A DNA stretch of 22,664 bases from a virus. Location of the stretch: positions 1 through 22,664 of IMG/VR virus record IMGVR_UViG_3300034111_001212. The stretch is one strand, 5' to 3'. The translations under genes were made by a program, and so were the position numbers. Below are positions 18,654 to 22,664 of the stretch, piece after piece. The notes beneath the pieces were generated by a model. The model was not told the origin of the DNA. It did not search any database and worked only from the letters and a program-made list of their open reading frames with translations. The first letter of the stretch is position 1; the number at the start of each line of letters is the position of its first letter.

Positions 18654-20312
18654 TTAGGAGATGACGCGCCACACGTCGGATGCGGAACGCCAGATGTGGA
18701 CGGGCCTGTCTGTGTGAGCCATTGTAAAGCTGCCGCTAGAAGATCCGGCCAAAATCAACGTTACTCCCGCAGCAGGGGCAACGGTAAGGGTTCCGCTGGT
18801 ACGGCGATTGGCTATCCAAAAGTGCGAATCTGTAGCCCAAGACCCGCTAGCTTGCGTGGAAATCGTTACCGTCGATGTGGATCCGGTTGCCTCAACGTAA
18901 TTTCCGTTGTGAGTTGCATAAACAAGCGACGTATCGGCAGTCAAAGAAACAGTTCCGCTTGGCAGGTAATTGATGCCAGTTGCGGAAAGCGTTCCTGCCG
19001 TCATTGACAAGTTTGCGCCAATCGAAATCTCCTCTGCCGCCCCACTGCTCGCAGTTGTCCTTCCAATCAGTCGAGCGGTTGACATAGTCATTCCGCTTGC
19101 GGTGATTGCGCCGCCGCACGCTAAAGTCCCTCCGGTTAATGCAAGGCCGGAACCTGCGGAGATTTCCTGCACGGCTCCTGTGCTGGCTGTTGTGCGCCCC
19201 AGAAGCTTAGCCGTTGCCATCGTCAGGCCGCTTGATGTGACAGCGCCTCCTGCCACGTAGTCAGTCCCAGCGGTCGCGGCGGATATGACTCCGCTGGTTA
19301 GTTTGGCGATCCCGGTTGTGGTGGCGCGCTTCAGCTGTTTGCCGTCTGTGCCGTTGAACAGAACAACCTCGTTCGCTACGCTCGACGCTACGCCTTTGCT
19401 CGTTTCCAAAGCCAGAATCGCTTGCTTCACGCGCTCTGGGGTGAAGGTTCGTGCAGAGGTCACCGTTCCAGCCTCCGCCTCCGCCTGGGTAACCTCTACC
19501 GGCAAAACCGCAGAAGCGTCCACCTGCACCTGCTGCCAGATTTTCGTATTCGTGCTGGCATTGTAATCATCTGGCCGGATGACGGTGGGCGACGATTCGG
19601 CGGTGGTCCCGGTTATGAGACGGTAGGTTCTCAGCACACTGGGGGAGTCATCTTGATCAACAAATTGAACGAGCTTCCCAACCGTCACGGCCACGGTGGG
19701 AATCGCATCGAGGTCTGCGGCGGTTCCTCCGATCTTGCTTGTTACCGTTGCCAAATATTCCGCAGCCGATGCCTTTAGAAGGTATTGTGTCGGATCTCCT
19801 GCATTTGTCGGCGTGGCTTCACCACCGGACAGAATATCGTGATAAATGGTATACTCCACCGGATCGACCGAGCTGCGAAATCCGCCAGACCCTCCAAGCT
19901 GGTAGGTCAGTTCGAGGCTGCAAGCGAGGCTCGCGATGTCGTTCGCGGCGTTTGCGTCATTTCGTCCGAGGGCGGTGTTCACCTGGGATGTGTTCAGGTC
20001 CAAATACCCAGTGTAAGTAAAGGAGACTGCGTCATGCGTCCACGTTTGGTTTGAGGCCAGCAACACGCCATCGGAATAATCGCCCTCTTCCTTGATGCCG
20101 ATCTTGATTACAGTGCCGCCAGCTAGATTCTCAGGCGTCCAAGTCGGCGCTTCGACAATCGAGGTTGCTGCCGTTGGGTCTGAGCTTCGCCCAAAGATGA
20201 GCTTCACCTCTGTCGCGCCATCTCCGGCTTTTCCGCCCAAACCAGTAATGACAGAATCCTGCCCGGGGGCTGCAACAAGGCGATCAACGCGGAGGTCGTA
20301 GAAGAGTTTCAT
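18654..20312 (-). CDS. Tail fibre / adhesin with tandem repeats
   Basis: 552 residues, low in charge, rich in Thr, Ser, Ala and Gly. The N-terminal about 150 residues are a distinct beta-rich domain (MKLFYDLRVDRLVAAPGQDSVITGL). In the middle is a stretch found in many tail fibres (VTQAEAEAGTVTSARTFTPERVKQAI), then AGTDYVAGG and a tandem repeat of about 47 residues (about 355-446: LLGRTTASTGAVQEIS and LIGRTTASSGAAEEIS). The C-terminal about 100 residues end in strands with WATDSHFWIANRRTSGTLTV and HIWRSASDVWRVIS, a likely receptor-binding tip. It mediates binding to the host surface. It overlaps the small protein at 20309 by 4 bases. Confidence 0.85.
   Translation of the reverse strand: MKLFYDLRVDRLVAAPGQDSVITGLGGKAGDGATEVKLIFGRSSDPTAATSIVEAPTWTPENLAGGTVIKIGIKEEGDYSDGVLLASNQTWTHDAVSFTYTGYLDLNTSQVNTALGRNDANAANDIASLACSLELTYQLGGSGGFRSSVDPVEYTIYHDILSGGEATPTNAGDPTQYLLKASAAEYLATVTSKIGGTAADLDAIPTVAVTVGKLVQFVDQDDSPSVLRTYRLITGTTAESSPTVIRPDDYNASTNTKIWQQVQVDASAVLPVEVTQAEAEAGTVTSARTFTPERVKQAILALETSKGVASSVANEVVLFNGTDGKQLKRATTTGIAKLTSGVISAATAGTDYVAGGAVTSSGLTMATAKLLGRTTASTGAVQEISAGSGLALTGGTLACGGAITASGMTMSTARLIGRTTASSGAAEEISIGANLSMTAGTLSATGINYLPSGTVSLTADTSLVYATHNGNYVEATGSTSTVTISTQASGSWATDSHFWIANRRTSGTLTVAPAAGVTLILAGSSSGSFTMAHTDRPVHIWRSASDVWRVIS
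18974..19250 (-). repeat. Two tandem coding repeats in the tail fibre
   Basis: Two units of about 47 codons, 19250-19112 and 19111-18974, encode GG-A-[VI]-T-[SA]-SG-[LM]-TM-[AS]-TA-[KR]-L-[LI]-GRTTAS-GA followed by EIS. Protein identity is clearly above DNA identity, so the duplication is not recent. This is the phage-fibre GRTTA repeat kind, forming part of the shaft. Confidence 0.75.
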
Positions 20313-20725
20313 GCTGTAAGATTTTGGATGCCTGCTTTCATGGCCGTTTTGGTTGCGGAGAAGACGGTGATTTGTTCTGCGGTGTAAGAGCTTGGCGCTT
20401 CCGCGTATTCGATCATGGCGATTGCAGCCTCATCATCGCCCTCGTCGAGGAGCGTGTTGGCGACTTCAAACTTTTCGCGGAATGGGCCGCGAATGTAGGC
20501 CGGGAGGGCTTGCCATGCAGCGTAGAGGGCAGAGCGCCCTGCCGCGCGAGCGTTTATGGCTCCTTGTTGATCTGCGATGATCGCTTCCGCAAACGAGCGT
20601 TGAGCCTCGATCTCTTCCAACGTTGGCACAGTGCCGCCGTCTCCTGCGCTGATCTGGTCGCCGTCGATGATCCAGCCTCCACGGTCGGGCCATGCAATTG
20701 ATAGGATGCGGTGAATTGGTATCAT
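20309..20725 (-). CDS. Tail-fibre-associated small protein (possible chaperone)
   Basis: 138 residues. The N-terminus is IHRILSIAWPDRGGWIIDGDQISAGD, followed by a helical, acidic body (EEIEAQRSFAEAIIADQQGAI, then YAAWQALPAYIRGPFREKFEVANTLLDEGDDEAAIAMIEYAEAP). It lies between two fibre genes, overlapping the downstream one by 4 bases, and has the size and placement of fibre assembly chaperones, though I do not see a known family motif. The W at 12 and the PAYIRGPF segment may form a small hydrophobic patch. Role inferred from context. Confidence 0.65.
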   Translation of the reverse strand: MIPIHRILSIAWPDRGGWIIDGDQISAGDGGTVPTLEEIEAQRSFAEAIIADQQGAINARAAGRSALYAAWQALPAYIRGPFREKFEVANTLLDEGDDEAAIAMIEYAEAPSSYTAEQITVFSATKTAMKAGIQNLTA

Positions 20726-20734
20726 ATTTGGAGA

Positions 20735-22664
20735 TCAAGGGATTCGATGGACGCGCATTGTGAGTCCTTGCGGAATCGTAATCGACGGAGTTCCCGTCCC
20801 CTCTGCTGCCGCTTTAAATTGAATCGTTCCGCCGCTGCTCCCGTTGATCAAGGTAAGTATTACTTTGAACGGTAGCATTGCCGTGGTTCCAGATGTTTCT
20901 ACTACATCGGTGTTGAATGCCGTAGCGGCGGCATCACTCCTGACTACTGCCGTCGTTGTAAAGTGGATCAATGAATATCGAACGTGCGTCGGGCTGGCCG
21001 GACCAGAAAAACAGATTTTAATACCGTCGCCAGATGCACCACCCGCTTGAAATCCGACGATTTCAATCAGGAGCTTTTCGTTGATTGCCACTGAGCAGGA
21101 CATGCCGCTTACGTCGGCAACTGTTGTGCTGGAGGTAGTGAAATCACTCGTCCGCATGTAGTGCTCGGTGACGGCGCGGGAAGCGAGAGAGGTAAGCGCC
21201 GCGTCTACGGTCGTGGCTCCGTATCTCACTGTGCTCGCTGGAATGTCCGCAAAGAGAATATCGTCCTGCAAACAAGCGAATCGTGCTCCCGGTGTATTTG
21301 CTGAATAACCATTTGGAAGAACGCACCAGTAATATGCGTCACTTGCCAAGTTTCCCGGCCCACCCGCCGTGCCAACAGAACCAGCGCCTCCGCCGTTATC
21401 AGTCCCCGGTTGCCCTCCTTCGCCACCTATTCCGCCTGTATAGGTTAGCGCGGAAACATAACAGCTATACAAAGTAAACGAGGGCGCAGTGCCTCCGTTG
21501 CCTCCATCTCCACCATTTCCAGCTTGCGTGTCTCCTGATCCATCTGCCCCGAGCCCACCAACGCCGCCAGTTCCACCCGAGATGGTAAGCGATATTGCCA
21601 CACTGTGATCTGAAGATAGGGCCAAGTTGGATGGGGTTGCTCCAACGCTACCAATTCCACCAGGAAATGTTCCTGCCGTTCCAGTTGTTCCTGTCCATGT
21701 AATGGCTAGGCTAGTCCTTTCCTTTCCGAGGCCACGAACAAAGACGTTCAAAGTTTGAGAGTCACTGTCTGCGTGCGTAAACGAAAAGCTCCCCGATCCA
21801 AGATCGAAGACGCGCGCGCCCGCATCCCAAGCTGCTTGAGCGGTCAGGTAGGGCAGTGATGGGTTGCCAATAGTTCCAGTTGTATTGCTACCCCCACTGC
21901 GGACATAGGCGATGCCAGTTCCGGTGATGGACGATCCGCCACCTCCCGCAGGAGTCGCGAAGGAAGGCGCAAGAGACGCTCCGTTGCTCTTTAGAAAAGT
22001 CCCGTCCGCACCAAGAGGAAGCTCGACGATCTGTCCGCTGGCATTGGAGTGGAAGACCTTCCAGTTCCCGGCGGTGTGGTCGCTGGTCGATGTCATCGCG
22101 TGCGAGCGATCATGGAATCGCGCATCGTTGCCTTGTGCGAATTGACCGGACCCAGTTCCGAATGCGCCAGCTTCAAGGACTCCGCTGGTTCCGGTCTTAA
22201 TCGGCAGGCCCGAGGTCGAGCCGATTGCGCCAGCGTTGGAAATGCCACCATGAACGTGGCTTGTCGGCGTCCTTGCGTCGGTCAGGCGCGAATCGTTGGT
22301 GGCAACGTAGTCTGTCCCAGCAACGGCAACGTCGAGCGTATTGCTTGCGGCCTTGAGAATGCCCGTTAACCCGCTGGTGGCGGTGTTCGTGGTTAGCGTA
22401 GGTTCAGCTGCCCCGAGGACCGCAACCGATACCGAGACGGCTCCGCTCGTTATATCCACATCAATAGCTGGCGACGAAACAACGGCGGAAGATTCCGCGA
22501 TGTCAGATCCAGGTGCCACCCAATCGGCTTGGCCTTGAAGGCGCAAAAGAACGTCGCTGCCTTCGGTCGCGGAAATATCCACCCAGTATTCGGTTTCGCC
22601 CTTAGCTTGGACATCTTCCAAGGTCCAACCAGATGCAAAGGCCGGGACGGTCGCGGCATTGGTG
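20735..22664 (-). CDS. Large Gly-rich tail fibre / adhesin, N-terminus beyond window edge
   Basis: The frame is open to the right edge (643 residues visible) and has no convincing start inside: the first candidate is a TTG at 22621, and codons before it remain open, so the gene is cut. Shaft modules: AGTDYVATNDSRLTDARTPTSHVHGG, GSGQFAQGNDARFHDRSHAM and SDHTAGNWKVFHS, all common in phage fibres. Two very Gly-rich segments follow (about 370-400 and 420-455, with GGDGGNGG and GGIGGEGG), resembling polyglycine-helix adhesin tips. A C-terminal beta-rich domain (about 500-643) ends in LTMRVHRIP. A receptor-recognition role is very likely; the details are inference. Confidence 0.82.
   Translation of the reverse strand, partial: TNAATVPAFASGWTLEDVQAKGETEYWVDISATEGSDVLLRLQGQADWVAPGSDIAESSAVVSSPAIDVDITSGAVSVSVAVLGAAEPTLTTNTATSGLTGILKAASNTLDVAVAGTDYVATNDSRLTDARTPTSHVHGGISNAGAIGSTSGLPIKTGTSGVLEAGAFGTGSGQFAQGNDARFHDRSHAMTSTSDHTAGNWKVFHSNASGQIVELPLGADGTFLKSNGASLAPSFATPAGGGGSSITGTGIAYVRSGGSNTTGTIGNPSLPYLTAQAAWDAGARVFDLGSGSFSFTHADSDSQTLNVFVRGLGKERTSLAITWTGTTGTAGTFPGGIGSVGATPSNLALSSDHSVAISLTISGGTGGVGGLGADGSGDTQAGNGGDGGNGGTAPSFTLYSCYVSALTYTGGIGGEGGQPGTDNGGGAGSVGTAGGPGNLASDAYYWCVLPNGYSANTPGARFACLQDDILFADIPASTVRYGATTVDAALTSLASRAVTEHYMRTSDFTTSSTTVADVSGMSCSVAINEKLLIEIVGFQAGGASGDGIKICFSGPASPTHVRYSLIHFTTTAVVRSDAAATAFNTDVVETSGTTAMLPFKVILTLINGSSGGTIQFKAAAEGTGTPSITIPQGLTMRVHRIP

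Noticed and set aside
1-22664. CRISPR array, tRNA gene, integrase or insertion sequence
   Set aside because: No regular direct repeats with spacers, no cloverleaf, and no transposase or integrase motifs were found on either strand.

Overview
The window is a stretch of a tailed double-stranded DNA phage genome (Caudoviricetes, probably a siphovirus) or of a prophage. It has densely packed genes, mostly joined by 4-base ATGA start/stop overlaps, with replication, recombination, DNA-modification, lysis and tail genes. The host cannot be fixed from this sequence: there is no tRNA, integrase or host gene. Base composition looks moderately GC-rich by eye. A few small-gene families (the MSDTPRTD-type protein, the replisome-organiser-like protein) remind me of phages of Verrucomicrobiota and Proteobacteria, which is only a weak hint. 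Terminase, portal, capsid and helicase genes are not in the window.

Left part, positions 1-13762, all read on the minus strand (so right to left). From 13762 leftwards there is a small membrane protein, a two-domain DNA-binding (HTH) protein, a calcineurin-type metallophosphoesterase, a small HExxH protein and a small Cys-rich protein. A short intergenic gap (11499-11599) follows. A second run holds several small unknown genes, a RecT annealing protein, a ParB-like protein, a YqaJ/lambda-Exo exonuclease, a C5-cytosine methyltransferase, a PD-(D/E)XK-like protein and more small genes. A 733-residue fusion of an SF2 helicase and a DNA methyltransferase comes next, then a highly structured intergenic RNA, an HNH nuclease, a replisome-organiser-like protein and the start of a TOPRIM primase that runs off the left edge. 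The phage thus carries its own recombination pair (Exo + RecT), a replication initiation pair (organiser + primase) and two orphan methyltransferases likely to guard against host restriction.

Middle, 13643-14636, minus strand: the lysis cassette, with a Pam3-gp28-like holin and a two-domain endolysin. A 72-base divergent gap then separates it from the plus-strand tail genes.

Right part: tape measure protein and three tail or virion proteins on the plus strand (14709-18400). These meet, through interlocked stop codons at TTAA 18397-18400, the minus-strand adhesion genes: a long Gly-rich tail fibre that runs off the right edge, a small fibre-associated protein, a second tail fibre with tandem repeats and a membrane protein.

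Most notable points: (1) a compact structured RNA at 1959-2080, with a 20-position terminator-like stem followed by U6 and a loop complementary to an upstream segment, resembling the C4 antisense RNA of P1-like phages and occluding the HNH ribosome-binding region; (2) a complete second reading frame inside the cytosine methyltransferase gene, with recognisable repeated protein motifs of its own; (3) iteron-like repeats beside a pyrimidine tract inside the replisome-organiser gene, a candidate origin placed as in lambda O; (4) an apparent relic translation start at the joint of the helicase-methyltransferase fusion.
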